DNA from: Persephonella sp. | Lineage (GTDB): Bacteria > Aquificota > Aquificia > Aquificales > Hydrogenothermaceae | DNA: 64,000 nucleotides | Assembly: GCF_027023985.1 (NCBI RefSeq) | Contig: NZ_JALVTW010000015.1 | Span: 49,460 to 113,459 of the forward strand | Direction of reading: 5' to 3' | Part shown: positions 1-11,574 of the stretch, piece by piece | How the letters are laid out: the number at the start of each line of letters is the position of its first letter | Position numbering within the stretch: the first letter of the stretch is position 1 | Notes under the pieces: model-generated | Told to the model about the DNA's origin: nothing | What the model saw: only the letters and a program-made list of their open reading frames with translations | Database searches by the model: none | Program-made: the position numbers and the translations under genes

Positions 1-1
1 A

Positions 2-823
2 GGTGGTAAAAGGGTTGTCATTGAAGCTGTTAGAAATGTTTATATCTCAGGTGCAAAACCACTTGCAATAACAGACTGTCTCAACTGGGGAAATCCTGAA
101 AACCCAGAAATTATGTGGCAGTTTGAACAGGCAACAAAAGGAATGGCAGATGCCTGTAGACAGCTAAATACACCTGTTATTAGTGGTAATGTGTCCCTGT
201 ATAATGAAACGGTTCTACCAGACAAAAGAATAAATGTTTATCCTACTCCTACTGTAGTTGCTGTTGGAGTATTAGATAGACCTGAAGATGCGATTCCATC
301 TTTTTATCAAGAAGAAGGAGATGTTATTGTCCTGATTGGAGAAGTAAATAAACAGCCTACAGTAAGCGGCAGCGAATATCTCAAAGAAGTCCACGGAATA
401 GTATCAGGGGCAATTTCACCTGTTGATATAGAAATAGAAAAGAAACTTATGGAGTTTATTCATTCAAACAGGGAAAAGATAAAATCTGCCCATGATGTAT
501 CAGACGGTGGACTTATTACAGCTATTTTAGAGCCTGCATTTGCAGAAGAAAAAACATTTGGACTTGATATTGAGATAAATACAGAACATAGACCAGATTT
601 TGAACTATTCGATGAGATGAGAAGTATTATTGTGATAAGTGCTGCTGAAGAAGATATTCCTCAGCTTGAGGCGAAAGCAAAAGAATTAGGCATAGGATTT
701 AAAGTTGTTGGAAAAGTCAAAAATGAACCTGAATTAAATCTAAAAATTGGAAATGTTTCCATAACAGAAGATATAAACAATCTCAGAACTCTATGGGAAA
801 ACAGCCTGCCTAAGATTTTATAA
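2..823 (+). CDS. purL: Phosphoribosylformylglycinamidine synthase subunit PurL, 5'-truncated by window edge
   Basis: C-terminal 273 codons of the FGAM synthase large subunit, which makes FGAM from FGAR, glutamine-derived ammonia and ATP in purine synthesis. The frame is open from base 2, and the gene clearly starts left of the window. Near the left edge the sequence reads GAKPLAITDCLNWGNPE, the typical PurL segment that binds ATP and substrate, and further on there is a DVSDGGL motif; both are family hallmarks. A strong hairpin terminator follows the stop directly. Three other purine genes in this window (purD, purN, purM) are unlinked to it. Identification is firm; only the N-terminal half is unseen. 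Confidence 0.95.
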   Translation, partial: GGKRVVIEAVRNVYISGAKPLAITDCLNWGNPENPEIMWQFEQATKGMADACRQLNTPVISGNVSLYNETVLPDKRINVYPTPTVVAVGVLDRPEDAIPSFYQEEGDVIVLIGEVNKQPTVSGSEYLKEVHGIVSGAISPVDIEIEKKLMEFIHSNREKIKSAHDVSDGGLITAILEPAFAEEKTFGLDIEINTEHRPDFELFDEMRSIIVISAAEEDIPQLEAKAKELGIGFKVVGKVKNEPELNLKIGNVSITEDINNLRTLWENSLPKIL

Positions 824-848
824 AAAGGGGGATACTCCCCCTTTTTTT
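822..848. terminator. Intrinsic terminator after purL, probably bidirectional
   Basis: A run of five A, five G, loop ATACT, five C and seven T forms a perfect 10-bp stem flanked by A and T tracts on opposite sides. It can therefore end purL on the plus strand and the convergent lipoprotein gene on the minus strand, whose stop codon touches the T tract. Confidence 0.9.
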
Positions 849-1912
849 CAACAACGATTAATTTCTACATAAAGAGCCGGAACTGTTACGATAGAGGAAG
901 GGGCATTAGGAGGAGCAGCTACAGAATTACTTCCGTTATCAAAATAAAGATAAAATGGAATTTCTGTCATAAATACCTTTGTTTTAGCACCTGAATTACA
1001 TGCACCCTCCCAAAATGCAGTTCCCATCAAACTTGTTCCATTGTTATGATAGACATCCTCCGAACCACCATCAGCAAAAAATATAGTAGATGTTGAAAAA
1101 TCCCCATAAGCAGCAACTTTATTAGGGTCAGTGCTAAAATCCGTAAGACCTGTAATATTCACCTGACGGCTGTTATAAGATGTATCAAGGCCTATGTAAT
1201 AGGGAGGATTATACAAGTTATCGTCATTTACATACCAGTAAACACCTTTATCTCCGGAAGAGATATCAATTATACTTGCTACGGTATATTCTTTATGATT
1301 AACATTATCTCTAACTTCCCAGATACATATCCACCAATCATTATATGTAGTTCCGTTTATCTTCACATCAACAAAAGGAACCATTGTGATAAATGAAGCC
1401 AGAATTTTCCCTGCAGAATCACCAGGATTATCAGCTATAGCTCTACTCAAATTACGGGCAAAAGCATCAACCAGATTTTTATCAGCCCAGTTACAGCTAC
1501 TTTTTGATGTTTTCCTTACATCCAGATCAAAATTTGAGCTATTTTTTGTAAGTATTCCGGTCATCCTATTGGCTACAACATTTGCATTGATATTTACATC
1601 TACATGATTATTAAATGTATCATTTCCGCTTAGAGACATATCCACAGAATTTCCGGATATACTACCTGTTATATCCTCTTTCCATAAACTACCTCCTATC
1701 CAGCCTTTGCCGGATAGGGAACCGCCGGACTGGTTTATCTCCAAACATACAGGATACTTAACCACACCAGAATAAGTAGAAACCTGATAGCTACCTTCCC
1801 ATACACCGCTTACACCTGAAGAACCACTACTGCCACCTCCGCCTCCACCACAGGAAACGAAAAAGGCAACAGCAAAGGAGAAAAATGTTCTGAAAACTAC
1901 CCTGCCAAACAT
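848..1912 (-). CDS. Putative secreted lipoprotein of unknown function
   Basis: 354 residues, not recognised as a known family. The N-terminus is a lipoprotein signal: hydrophobic FFSFAVAFF then V-S-C as lipobox with Cys near residue 21, followed by a Gly/Ser-rich linker (six consecutive Gly) that would tether the mature protein to a membrane. The first third (GVWEGSYQV, SGSLSGKGWIGG, ISGNSVDMSLSGND) looks like the beta-rich lipocalin-like repeats of other bacterial lipoproteins. The rest is Trp/Tyr/Asn rich, with three scattered Cys. I prefer ATG 1912 over the GTG at 1921 because AAGGAGG lies 8 bases before the ATG. It stands alone, facing away from the methyltransferase gene. Confidence 0.75.
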   Translation of the reverse strand: MFGRVVFRTFFSFAVAFFVSCGGGGGGSSGSSGVSGVWEGSYQVSTYSGVVKYPVCLEINQSGGSLSGKGWIGGSLWKEDITGSISGNSVDMSLSGNDTFNNHVDVNINANVVANRMTGILTKNSSNFDLDVRKTSKSSCNWADKNLVDAFARNLSRAIADNPGDSAGKILASFITMVPFVDVKINGTTYNDWWICIWEVRDNVNHKEYTVASIIDISSGDKGVYWYVNDDNLYNPPYYIGLDTSYNSRQVNITGLTDFSTDPNKVAAYGDFSTSTIFFADGGSEDVYHNNGTSLMGTAFWEGACNSGAKTKVFMTEIPFYLYFDNGSNSVAAPPNAPSSIVTVPALYVEINRC

Positions 1913-1992
1913 TTTGACCACCTCCTTATATACATATGGCAGGAGAAAAAGCAGATCTCATTCATTAAGTTGATGATTTTTATAGCCTAAAG

Positions 1993-2012
1993 CAATATTT
2001 TTATAAATATTG
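1993..2012. repeat. Perfect 8+4+8 dyad in the 1913-2085 divergent gap
   Basis: CAATATTT-TTAT-AAATATTG is a perfect inverted repeat with 8-bp arms, between the start of the lipoprotein gene and the methyltransferase gene. There is no T tract, so it resembles a regulator operator rather than a terminator. Its AT-richness makes chance occurrence possible. I see no convincing -35/-10 pair in the rest of this 173-base gap. Confidence 0.35.
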
Positions 2013-2085
2013 GGAATAAACATTTATATAAGCATATATGTGGAACATTGTTTTAAAATAATTAGAAAAAGCAGCGGGTAGAGTA

Positions 2086-2715
2086 ATGGAATGTAATTGT
2101 AAGAGCAAATTTAACGCAGTTTTTATGAAAAATCTGGAATGGTATCTAAACTATGTTTATGACGGGTATAAAAAGGGTTTGTTCTCAAAAGCAGGGAAAG
2201 ATGTTCTTGAAATTGGAGCAGGAACAGGTATAAATCTCAAATACTATAAACCGGGGACAAATCTGACAGTTATTGAACCTTCCAGAGAAATGCTTGATTA
2301 TTTTTTAGAAAAAGCAAAAAAATATCCGTTGAATATACATGTAAAGCAAGGTTTCGCAGAAGAATTACCTTTTGAGGATGAAAGTTTTGATACTGTAGTT
2401 TCTACTCTTGTTTTATGTAGTGTCAAATCTCCAAGAAAGGCTATAGAGGAAATAAAAAGGGTTCTTAAAAAAGATGGATATTTTATTTTTATTGAGCATG
2501 TAAAAGCCCCTAAAAACACAATCACTCATAAAGTCCAGAAATTTGTCCAGCCTGTATGGAAATGGACATTTGAAGGCTGCGATGTCCAGAGAGATACAGG
2601 AAAGCTAATAGAAGCCTATTTTCCGGAAGTTCAATACAAAACACTCAGATTTAACAGTCCATTTATACCGGTAAATTACCATATAATAGGGTATGCTAAA
2701 AAAAGCCAGTCCTGA
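2086..2715 (+). CDS. Class I SAM-dependent methyltransferase (Methyltransf_11 type)
   Basis: 209 residues with the Rossmann methyltransferase fold. Motif I is VLEIGAGTGIN at residues 40-50, the acidic SAM-ribose residue is in VIEPS (about 66-70), and the post-motif DTVVSTLVLCSV is also present. The layout (short N-terminus, LEIGAGTG, C-terminal RFNSPFIPVNYHIIGYA) resembles the METTL7/UbiE-like group, whose substrates are small thiols, lipids or quinones; the substrate cannot be told from sequence. Four Cys lie near the termini (C3, C5 and others). It overlaps the next gene, an M28 peptidase, by 23 bases, so the two are probably translated from one message. Confidence 0.85.
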   Translation: MECNCKSKFNAVFMKNLEWYLNYVYDGYKKGLFSKAGKDVLEIGAGTGINLKYYKPGTNLTVIEPSREMLDYFLEKAKKYPLNIHVKQGFAEELPFEDESFDTVVSTLVLCSVKSPRKAIEEIKRVLKKDGYFIFIEHVKAPKNTITHKVQKFVQPVWKWTFEGCDVQRDTGKLIEAYFPEVQYKTLRFNSPFIPVNYHIIGYAKKSQS

Positions 2716-3553
2716 AAATCTTTATAAACATGTTGAGTTTCTCACATCAATAAAGCCTTTTAGGAATTATTTACTTCCAGAATCTTTGGACAAAGCGGCA
2801 GAATACATAAAAAATCAGTTTTCTATTTATACCTCTCATATAACAGAACAAAAATTTCGTGTGGAACACAATGAATACAAAAATATAATAGCCTCAATAA
2901 ACACAGATAAAAAAGAAAGAATAATAATTGGAGCCCATTATGATGTAGCTGGAGATACTCCGGGGGCAGATGATAATGCCAGTGGAATAGCAGGTTTAAT
3001 TGAATTACTTAGATTACTGTATCAGGAAGAACTCCCTTATAGAATAGACTTTGCAGCATATTCTCTGGAAGAACCGCCATTTTTTGAAACAGAATATATG
3101 GGCAGTTATATCCATGCCCATTCCCTTCACAAAAAAAATGCAAAAATCAAAGTTATGATATGCCTTGAGATGATAGGATATTTCTCTGACCAAAAAGGTT
3201 CACAACAATTCCCATTGCCATTTTTTAAACTGCTTTATCCAGATACAGGAAATTTTATAGGTGTCGTTGGCAAAATAGGACAAAAAAAGATAACAATAAA
3301 AATAAGAGAACTTATGAAAAAAGGCGGTAAAATTCCTGTTTACTCAATAAATGCTCCTTCAATAATCCCCGGGGTTGACCTCTCAGACCACAAAAATTTC
3401 TGGAAATTCGGATATCAGGCTGTTATGATTACAGACACAGCATTTTATAGAAATCCGAATTATCATAAAAGAACAGACACAGTTAACACACTGGATTATA
3501 AAAGAATGGCAGAAGTGATAAACGGTCTTTACTACGCACTAAAAAATATATAA
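2693..3553 (+). CDS. M28-family zinc aminopeptidase-like protein
   Basis: 286 residues, metallopeptidase family M28. Zinc ligands and catalytic residues are readable in order: H82-x-D84 (AHYDVAG), D94 within ADDNASG, and E126-E127 (SLEEPP). A later D-H pair (SDHKNFWKFG) and H of NYHKRTDT supply the last ligands. No signal peptide is visible, so it is probably cytoplasmic, unlike many M28 enzymes. Its start lies inside the methyltransferase gene and the RNase Z-like gene follows after 10 bases, suggesting a three-gene unit. The family also contains glutaminyl cyclases; the substrate is unknown. Confidence 0.85.
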   Translation: MLKKASPENLYKHVEFLTSIKPFRNYLLPESLDKAAEYIKNQFSIYTSHITEQKFRVEHNEYKNIIASINTDKKERIIIGAHYDVAGDTPGADDNASGIAGLIELLRLLYQEELPYRIDFAAYSLEEPPFFETEYMGSYIHAHSLHKKNAKIKVMICLEMIGYFSDQKGSQQFPLPFFKLLYPDTGNFIGVVGKIGQKKITIKIRELMKKGGKIPVYSINAPSIIPGVDLSDHKNFWKFGYQAVMITDTAFYRNPNYHKRTDTVNTLDYKRMAEVINGLYYALKNI

Positions 3554-3563
3554 AGGCTTTAAG

Positions 3564-4547
3564 ATGGCTAAACCAAGGGTTAAACACTATTTAATAAATG
3601 AAAAGCACGAAGATCCAGGAATAGTAATAGAGATTGATTCTATCGGAGAGTATATTCTGTTTGATGTTGGGAATATTAGAAGACTGGACAGACATCTGAT
3701 TAAAAAAATAAACAAGATTTTTATAACCCATACCCATATGGATCATTTTATCGGCTTTGATAATCTTCTGAGAAATAAAATTGGGAAAGAACAAACAGTT
3801 GAAATATTTGGGATAGCTCCTCTTGCTGATAATGTTTATTGCAAACTACAGGGATACACATGGAATTTGGTGGAAACAGAACCACAACTTATTTTCAGAC
3901 TAAAACAGTATAACGACGGCCTTTTTGAAACATTCCAGTATGATATAAAAAGAAAATTTGCAAAAGATTTTATACGTGAAGAAAAGGCAAAAACAGATGT
4001 AATTTATGAAAATCAGTATTACCGCGTTAGATTTGCTGTTTTAGACCATAAAATTCCTGTTATGGGATACAGTTTTGAGTATAAGGATAGATTTTTGTTA
4101 AAAAAAGAAAAAATAAATGAGCTCCCGCTAAAAGGTAGAGAAATAGGAGAGTTTAAAGAGTTTTTACAAAATCAAGAAAACAAAGGCAAAAAATTCAAAA
4201 TTGGGAATAAAGAGTTTGACTGGGAGTATCTAAGGGAAGAATACGGTTATATCCAGAAGGGAATAAAAATCTCATATATAACAGACGTTGTTTTTTCTGA
4301 GGAAAATGTTGAGAAAATAGTCCAGCTTATAAAGGGTTCTGATGTTTTATATTGCGAATCAGTTTTTCTATCAGAAGACAAAGAACAGGCAAGAAAGGTT
4401 TATCACCTAACCACAGACCAAACGGCATACATAGCAGAAAAAGCAAATGTTAAGAAACTAATCGTTTTCCACTTCTCCCGCCGCTATGGAAACAATAAGG
4501 AAAAAATCCTAAACGAAATCAAACAACTATTTCCAGAGGTAGAGTAA
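3564..4547 (+). CDS. rnz: Ribonuclease Z-like metallo-beta-lactamase-fold protein
   Basis: 327 residues with the signature H56-T-H-M-D60-H61, which binds two metal ions in the beta-lactamase-fold nucleases. RNase Z features follow: a DHKIPVMGYSFE segment, YITDVVF carrying the bridging Asp, and a C-terminal HLTTDQTAYIAEKA...FHFSRRY block matching the HSTAxxA and HxSxRY motifs. The protein would cut the 3' trailer from tRNA precursors in the cytoplasm. Compared with typical tRNase Z, the middle (residues about 120-240) is longer and more Lys/Glu rich and the exosite arm is not obvious, so another nucleic-acid hydrolase of the same fold is possible. Confidence 0.7.
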   Translation: MAKPRVKHYLINEKHEDPGIVIEIDSIGEYILFDVGNIRRLDRHLIKKINKIFITHTHMDHFIGFDNLLRNKIGKEQTVEIFGIAPLADNVYCKLQGYTWNLVETEPQLIFRLKQYNDGLFETFQYDIKRKFAKDFIREEKAKTDVIYENQYYRVRFAVLDHKIPVMGYSFEYKDRFLLKKEKINELPLKGREIGEFKEFLQNQENKGKKFKIGNKEFDWEYLREEYGYIQKGIKISYITDVVFSEENVEKIVQLIKGSDVLYCESVFLSEDKEQARKVYHLTTDQTAYIAEKANVKKLIVFHFSRRYGNNKEKILNEIKQLFPEVE

Positions 4548-4587
4548 AAATCCTTTGCTACTTACAGACCGTATATTAAAATTTGAT

Positions 4588-4593
4588 TATAAT
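4588..4593 (+). promoter_or_regulatory. Candidate -10 element before the PIN-toxin pair
   Basis: A perfect TATAAT lies in the 186-base gap between the RNase Z-like gene and the toxin pair. No good -35 is found 16-18 bases upstream (the nearest, CTTACA, is 21 away), so this is only a candidate. It would leave a leader of about 130 bases. A second possibility is TTGAAA at 4673-4678 with TAACTT 17 bases later. Nothing else is recognisable in the gap. Confidence 0.3.
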
Positions 4594-4733
4594 ATGTGTC
4601 AGAAAAGGTCTTTGACTTATTGCACAAACATTCTTAGTTTTATTTCAGGATTATCCAAAAATAGTCTATTACTTGAAAGTTTATTATTTTTAGACTAACT
4701 TAATACTATAAGGAAAGAATTGTAGGTGCTTAC

Positions 4734-5084
4734 ATGAAAACCATAAAGTCTATGAATGCTTTTAAAACAAGCTACATAGCAGATATTAAGGAAAGGTTGG
4801 GTTTTAAAGTAAGGGTTTCTCCCCGAAGAAAAAACTCTGAAAGAAAAATAAAATGCCCAGATTTTCATGCAAAATTTATCAGTGAAGCCATAAAAATTCT
4901 GCAAAAAGAAGGGAAACCATTAACATACAGGAACATACAGGAAAAAGCATTCAAACTGTATCAAAAAGCACAATCAGAGAATAAAGTAAAAAAATATTTT
5001 AACTCTATCAAAGTAAGCAAATCATTATCTAAAGAGGACATAAAAGATATATTAGACTCAGAGGTTTTTGAACTTGAAAGTTAA
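4734..5084 (+). CDS. Unrecognised basic protein, candidate antitoxin of a PIN toxin
   Basis: 116 residues, strongly basic in the N-terminal half (RVSPRRKNSERKIK), then a helical region and a Lys-rich C-terminus ending in acidic LDSEVFELES. I do not recognise any of the usual antitoxin folds (AbrB, Phd, RHH, MerR) by eye. Position is the main clue: it overlaps the start of a PIN-domain gene by about ten bases, in the standard antitoxin-then-toxin order of type II systems. A basic N-terminus would suit DNA binding at its own promoter. AGGTG about 8 bases ahead of ATG 4734 serves as ribosome site. The antitoxin role is inference. Confidence 0.6.
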   Translation: MKTIKSMNAFKTSYIADIKERLGFKVRVSPRRKNSERKIKCPDFHAKFISEAIKILQKEGKPLTYRNIQEKAFKLYQKAQSENKVKKYFNSIKVSKSLSKEDIKDILDSEVFELES

Positions 5085-5529
5085 AGTAATGGTCGACACA
5101 AACGTTTTAATTTACTTTTTAACAGACATAGAGACTGAACACAAAGAAAAAATAAAAAAGCTTTTTGAACAAGAAAACAAATACCAGTTTGTAATAACTA
5201 CACGGATATTAGATGAGCTTATTTTCAAACTAATTATCATTCAGAGCGGGAAAAATTTCAAATATTTAAAAGATAACAAAGACGTTTTGAAAAAATACAG
5301 TTCTACAATAGACATTGTAAAAAACTTTTTCAAAGAGTTTAGTTTTAAAATCTACGAGATAAAAGAAAAACACTACTGGAAATTAAAGAATGTTATTGAC
5401 AAATATGGATTGATAGGTAATGATGCCCTGACTTTTATTGTAATGAAGGAGAATAACCTGAAATACATTGCGACTACAGATAAAGATTTTGAACACATTC
5501 CCGCAGTAAACGTCCTAACTAATCTTTAA
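5074..5529 (+). CDS. PIN-domain ribonuclease, probable toxin
   Basis: About 151 residues. The PIN fold's acidic residues are in order: D of MVDTNVLIY (residue 8), E of RILDELIF, D of IGNDALTFIV, and D of ATTDKDF. These coordinate Mg2+ for single-strand RNA cleavage in VapC-type toxins. I place the start at TTG 5074, since GAGG at 5061-5064 lies 9 bases upstream; TTG 5068 and ATG 5089 are alternatives with worse spacing. It overlaps the basic partner gene, which argues for translational coupling. Housekeeping PIN RNases exist, but the small size and paired context favour a toxin. Confidence 0.8.
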   Translation: MKVKVMVDTNVLIYFLTDIETEHKEKIKKLFEQENKYQFVITTRILDELIFKLIIIQSGKNFKYLKDNKDVLKKYSSTIDIVKNFFKEFSFKIYEIKEKHYWKLKNVIDKYGLIGNDALTFIVMKENNLKYIATTDKDFEHIPAVNVLTNL

Positions 5530-5570
5530 ACCTTGTCATCCAGATTTACCTATAATAATCAGTTTTTTTT

Positions 5571-8374
<2,804 letters not shown>

Positions 8375-9175
8375 ACCATAAATCTCCTTCCCTTCCTTGT
8401 TCACTCTGGGTTATTTCTTTTATCTTCTTTAGATTATTTTTTTCGGCCATTTCAAGTAATTCATGTTTCTCTTTTTCTTTGTAAATACCTGATATAAGTA
8501 GATATTTATTAAATAGTTTTGCTATATGGTCAAAATATTTTCGGAAGATATCTATCTGGAGATTTGCAAGGATTATATCGTATTTGCCCTCTATTTCATC
8601 GGCTGAGGCTTTTTTACATTTTATCTGGACTTCATTTTCCCATGCGTTGTCTTTACATTCTTTTACTGCTTCATCCTGTATATCAACAGCAACCACATCT
8701 ACCCCTAATTTTGCTGCTGCTATTGCTAATATTCCGCTACCTGTGCCTATATCGAGAACAGTATCTCCTTTTTTTACAAATTCAGGAATAAGCTTTAGCA
8801 TTATCTGGGTTGTTGGATGTAAACCTGTTCCAAAGGCCATTCCTATTTTAAGTTTTATCGGAATTAGAGAACCGGTATAAATCTCCCATTCTGGAACAAT
8901 AACAAATGGAGGAATTTCTATAGGTTTAAAGTTTTCTTTCCATTTTTCTTCCCAGTTTTCTTCAGGAATATCCTCTTCTAAGATTAAGGTTCCGCTACCT
9001 AAATCCTCAAATATTTCCTGAACTGCATTTTTCAACCCTTCCAGTTCCTCATCCTGAACATAAAGGGCAAAAACTACTTCCCTTTCATCTCTGTTTAAAA
9101 TTTCTATTCCGTATCCATTTAATTCCACAACAAAGACTTCAAATAAAGGTGCCGGTAAGGAATAGATTAACTTTT

Positions 9176-9601
9176 TCATTTATCACTCTCAAGGTTAAAT
9201 ATTAAATTTCCATATGTATCATACTCTATTTTTATTTTTACTTCCTTGCCGTTTATCTGTCTATAGGTTTTTATATAATTTGATATTTCTACCTTACCGT
9301 TGCTTTTAATTTTTATTTTTCTAACCTGCTTAGCTTCATCAACAGTGAGAGAGTAAATGATTTTCAGATGAATTCCATCGTTATGGGGGATTTCTTCAAT
9401 TTTCTCTATTTCAGGGAGAGGGGCATTTTCTATCTTGTCTATCCAGTCTTCATATAAATCTTCCTGCTCAACAACGATTTTTGCCCCTTCCTCTATCTTT
9501 TCAACAGGCAAAGTAGCAAGTTCTTCATCAAGTATAGCTTTTATATAGCTGAAAATTTCTCTAAAATTATTCTCTACTTCTTTCCGAAGACCTTCTTCCA
9601 A
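9176..9601 (-). CDS. Conserved-looking protein of unknown function between hspR and prmA
   Basis: 141 residues, not recognised. The N-terminal third is an acidic amphipathic helix (RKEVENNFREIFSYIKAILDEELA), and the rest looks like beta strands with alternating charges (VRKIKIKSNGKVEISNY, VKIKIEYDTYGNLIFNLESD). No signal peptide, Cys or transmembrane segment. It starts 3 bases after the hspR stop and ends in a 4-base overlap with prmA, so it is a firm member of the chaperone operon and may serve protein folding or ribosome maturation; that role is only context. Confidence 0.75.
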   Translation of the reverse strand: MEEGLRKEVENNFREIFSYIKAILDEELATLPVEKIEEGAKIVVEQEDLYEDWIDKIENAPLPEIEKIEEIPHNDGIHLKIIYSLTVDEAKQVRKIKIKSNGKVEISNYIKTYRQINGKEVKIKIEYDTYGNLIFNLESDK

Positions 9602-9604
9602 AAT

Positions 9605-10036
9605 TTACTCCTCTTCTTCTTTTCTGTATCTATTATAAATATAATCATCAACTCTAGTTATCTCTACTTTAGGTATTCTCATAAGGGCGTTTTGCTGTTC
9701 TTCTGCACTTTCTGCATATCTTCTCTTTATTTCTTCATGGATAAACTCCAGCAGATATTCTATCTGCTTCTGCATCTGCATCATCTGTTCTCTCATCCTC
9801 AAAATTGCATCAACACCTGCAAGATTTACCCCAAGTTCCCTTGTTAGAAATAATATAAACTCAAGTTTTTCAATATCTTCCTGTGAATAGAGCCTTGTTT
9901 TACCTTCTGTTCTGGAAGGTGTTAAAAGACCTTCCCTTTCATATAGCCTAAGTGTCTGCGGATGAATGTTAAACATCCTTGAAACTGCACCTATCATATA
10001 TAAAGGTTCTTTTTTACTTTTTTTGCTTTTTTTCAT
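9605..10036 (-). CDS. hspR: HspR-type MerR-family heat-shock repressor
   Basis: 143 residues. A MerR winged helix-turn-helix begins near residue 13 (YMIGAVSRMFNIHPQTLRLYEREGL) and continues RLYSQEDIEKLEFILFL, followed by a Met/Gln-rich coiled coil (REQMMQMQKQIEYLLEFI). The wording IHPQTLRLYEREGLL is diagnostic for HspR, the repressor of dnaK/dnaJ/clpB in actinobacteria and some thermophiles. It lies 17 bases behind dnaJ with ribosome site GAGGGGTGG, so it would be feedback-controlled with dnaJ. I do not see the classic HAIR operator (CTTGAGT-N7-ACTCAAG) in front of dnaJ; the operator may differ in this lineage. Confidence 0.85.
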   Translation of the reverse strand: MKKSKKSKKEPLYMIGAVSRMFNIHPQTLRLYEREGLLTPSRTEGKTRLYSQEDIEKLEFILFLTRELGVNLAGVDAILRMREQMMQMQKQIEYLLEFIHEEIKRRYAESAEEQQNALMRIPKVEITRVDDYIYNRYRKEEEE

Positions 10037-10053
10037 GGCTTACCACCCCTCTA

Positions 10054-11190
10054 TTATGGTTTTTCAAATCTTGTTGAAGGTTTTGGTAATTCTTTAGCTA
10101 AATCCTCAACAAGTTTTTTAGCTTTTCTGGAAAGCTCTTTTTTAGACGGAATAATCACATTAACAACAACTACCAAATCCCCGTATCCTGAAGATTTCAG
10201 GCGTGGCATACCTTTTCCATGGATTCTTATCTGCTGTCCGCTTTGTGTTCCTTCAGGTATTTTTATTTTCTCTGTTTTACCGTCTATTGTTGGTATTTCA
10301 AGTTCTGTTCCTGTAATTGCTTCGGCAACATTTATATTAACCTTTACATACAGATTGTCTCCTTTTCTTTCAAATAGCCAGTGTGGTTGAACATTAACTA
10401 TTATCCATAAATCCCCTGGAGGTCCTCCAAATCTGCCTGAGTGTCCTTTGCCTGGAACCCTTAATTTTGTTCCATTATCAACTCCAGGAGGAATTCTGAC
10501 CTTTACTGTTTCTGTTTTCATTACAAGACCACGGCCATTACATGCATCACAGGGCTCCTGTATGTAGCCTTCTCCCTGACATCTTGGACATGTCTGAGTT
10601 ATATGCATAAATCCAGAGGAATAAACTATCTGTCCTGTTCCACCACATTCCGGACATGGAATTGGCTGGCTTCCAGGTTTTTTACCTGTTCCGGCACATT
10701 TTTCACATATTACATACCTGGGAACTTCTATAGTTAATGTTGTTCCTTTGTATGCATCTTCCAGAGAAATAGTTACTGTTTGATATATATCTTCTCCTCT
10801 TTCGCTTCTGTATGCTCTTCTTCTCTCTTCTTGGGTTCTCCTTCTCCTGCTACCACCACCGAAAAAGTCTGTAAAGTTAAACAGGTCTTCAAGTATGTCA
10901 TCTATATTCATTCCAAAGCCGCCAAAACCGCTGAAGCCTTCTTCTGCTCCAGCTCCAGAAGCGCCTGAAAATGCAGCATGGCCAAACTGGTCATACAGTT
11001 TTCTTTTTTCTGGGTCAGAAAGAACCTGATATGCTTCGCTTATCTCTTTAAATTTTTCTTCCGCTTCTTTGTTATTTGGATTAAGGTCCGGGTGATATTT
11101 TCTTGCCAGTCTTCTGTATGCCTTTTTTATTTCATCCTGGGTTGCGTTTCTGCTTACCCCGAGTATCTCATAGTAGTCTTTTTTTGCCAT
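10054..11190 (-). CDS. dnaJ: Chaperone DnaJ
   Basis: 378 residues with the full type-I plan: J domain 1-70 containing HPD (KYHPDLNP) that stimulates DnaK ATPase, a Gly/Phe linker ([18 protein letters not shown]), four CxxCxGxG zinc repeats ([32 protein letters not shown]), and the C-terminal substrate domain ending near KPSTRFEKP. First gene of a six-gene minus-strand operon with hspR, an unknown, prmA, deoC and ligA. A textbook housekeeping promoter is 37 bases upstream of the start, and GGGGAG serves as ribosome site. No dnaK or grpE lies in the window. Confidence 0.97.
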   Translation of the reverse strand: MAKKDYYEILGVSRNATQDEIKKAYRRLARKYHPDLNPNNKEAEEKFKEISEAYQVLSDPEKRKLYDQFGHAAFSGASGAGAEEGFSGFGGFGMNIDDILEDLFNFTDFFGGGSRRRRTQEERRRAYRSERGEDIYQTVTISLEDAYKGTTLTIEVPRYVICEKCAGTGKKPGSQPIPCPECGGTGQIVYSSGFMHITQTCPRCQGEGYIQEPCDACNGRGLVMKTETVKVRIPPGVDNGTKLRVPGKGHSGRFGGPPGDLWIIVNVQPHWLFERKGDNLYVKVNINVAEAITGTELEIPTIDGKTEKIKIPEGTQSGQQIRIHGKGMPRLKSSGYGDLVVVVNVIIPSKKELSRKAKKLVEDLAKELPKPSTRFEKP

Positions 11191-11226
11191 TTATTTCTCC
11201 CCGGAATGATTTTTATTATCAGTTTA

Positions 11227-11255
11227 AATATATAACTTTAGTGAGGTATTGTCAA
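11227..11255 (-). promoter_or_regulatory. Sigma-70-type promoter of the dnaJ operon
   Basis: On the minus strand TTGACA (11255-11250), a 17-base spacer, then TATATT (11232-11227). This is a near-consensus housekeeping promoter giving transcription from about 11220, with a 30-base leader to the dnaJ ATG. The absence of an obvious HspR inverted repeat over it is noted separately. Confidence 0.75.
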
Positions 11256-11319
11256 ATTTTTGGGAGGATTATTGTTAGATTTTTGAAAAGAGTTTTATAA
11301 TTTCTGTCAAAGCTGGCAA

Positions 11320-11574
11320 TTATTTATTTTTGTAATCAAACTCCCAGTAAATCGTAGGTAATACACCATATTTATCATAAATTTCCCATTCCAAGTTGTT
11401 AATTTCTTCAAGTATTTTATATCTGTCTTTGGGAGTCTTGGGTTTAATTTTTAATCCTATATCAGCCTCTACATCTTCTGGGACTTCGATAATTTCTGCT
11501 TTTTCAATTCCACTTATACTATCTATCTTTTTTAAAATCTCTCCGATATATTTTATTTCCCTAACAGCAGCCAT
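11320..11574 (-). CDS. Small acidic protein paired with a HEPN protein
   Basis: 84 residues, not recognised with certainty. It has a helix (YIGEILKKIDSISGI), strands (KAEIIEVPEDVEADIGLKIKPKT), a second helix (RYKILEEINNLEWEIYDKYG) and a last strand (TIYWEFDY). The EADIGLKI stretch followed by an alpha/beta unit resembles the second half of minimal nucleotidyltransferase antitoxins, but the GSxxxG active-site half is missing. It overlaps the HEPN gene by 14 bases, with AGGTGA as ribosome site. I infer it is the partner, perhaps antitoxin, of the HEPN protein. Confidence 0.65.
   Translation of the reverse strand: MAAVREIKYIGEILKKIDSISGIEKAEIIEVPEDVEADIGLKIKPKTPKDRYKILEEINNLEWEIYDKYGVLPTIYWEFDYKNK

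Noticed and set aside
5530..5570. Terminator between the PIN gene and ligA
   Set aside because: A T run exists but no GC-bearing stem can be formed next to it.
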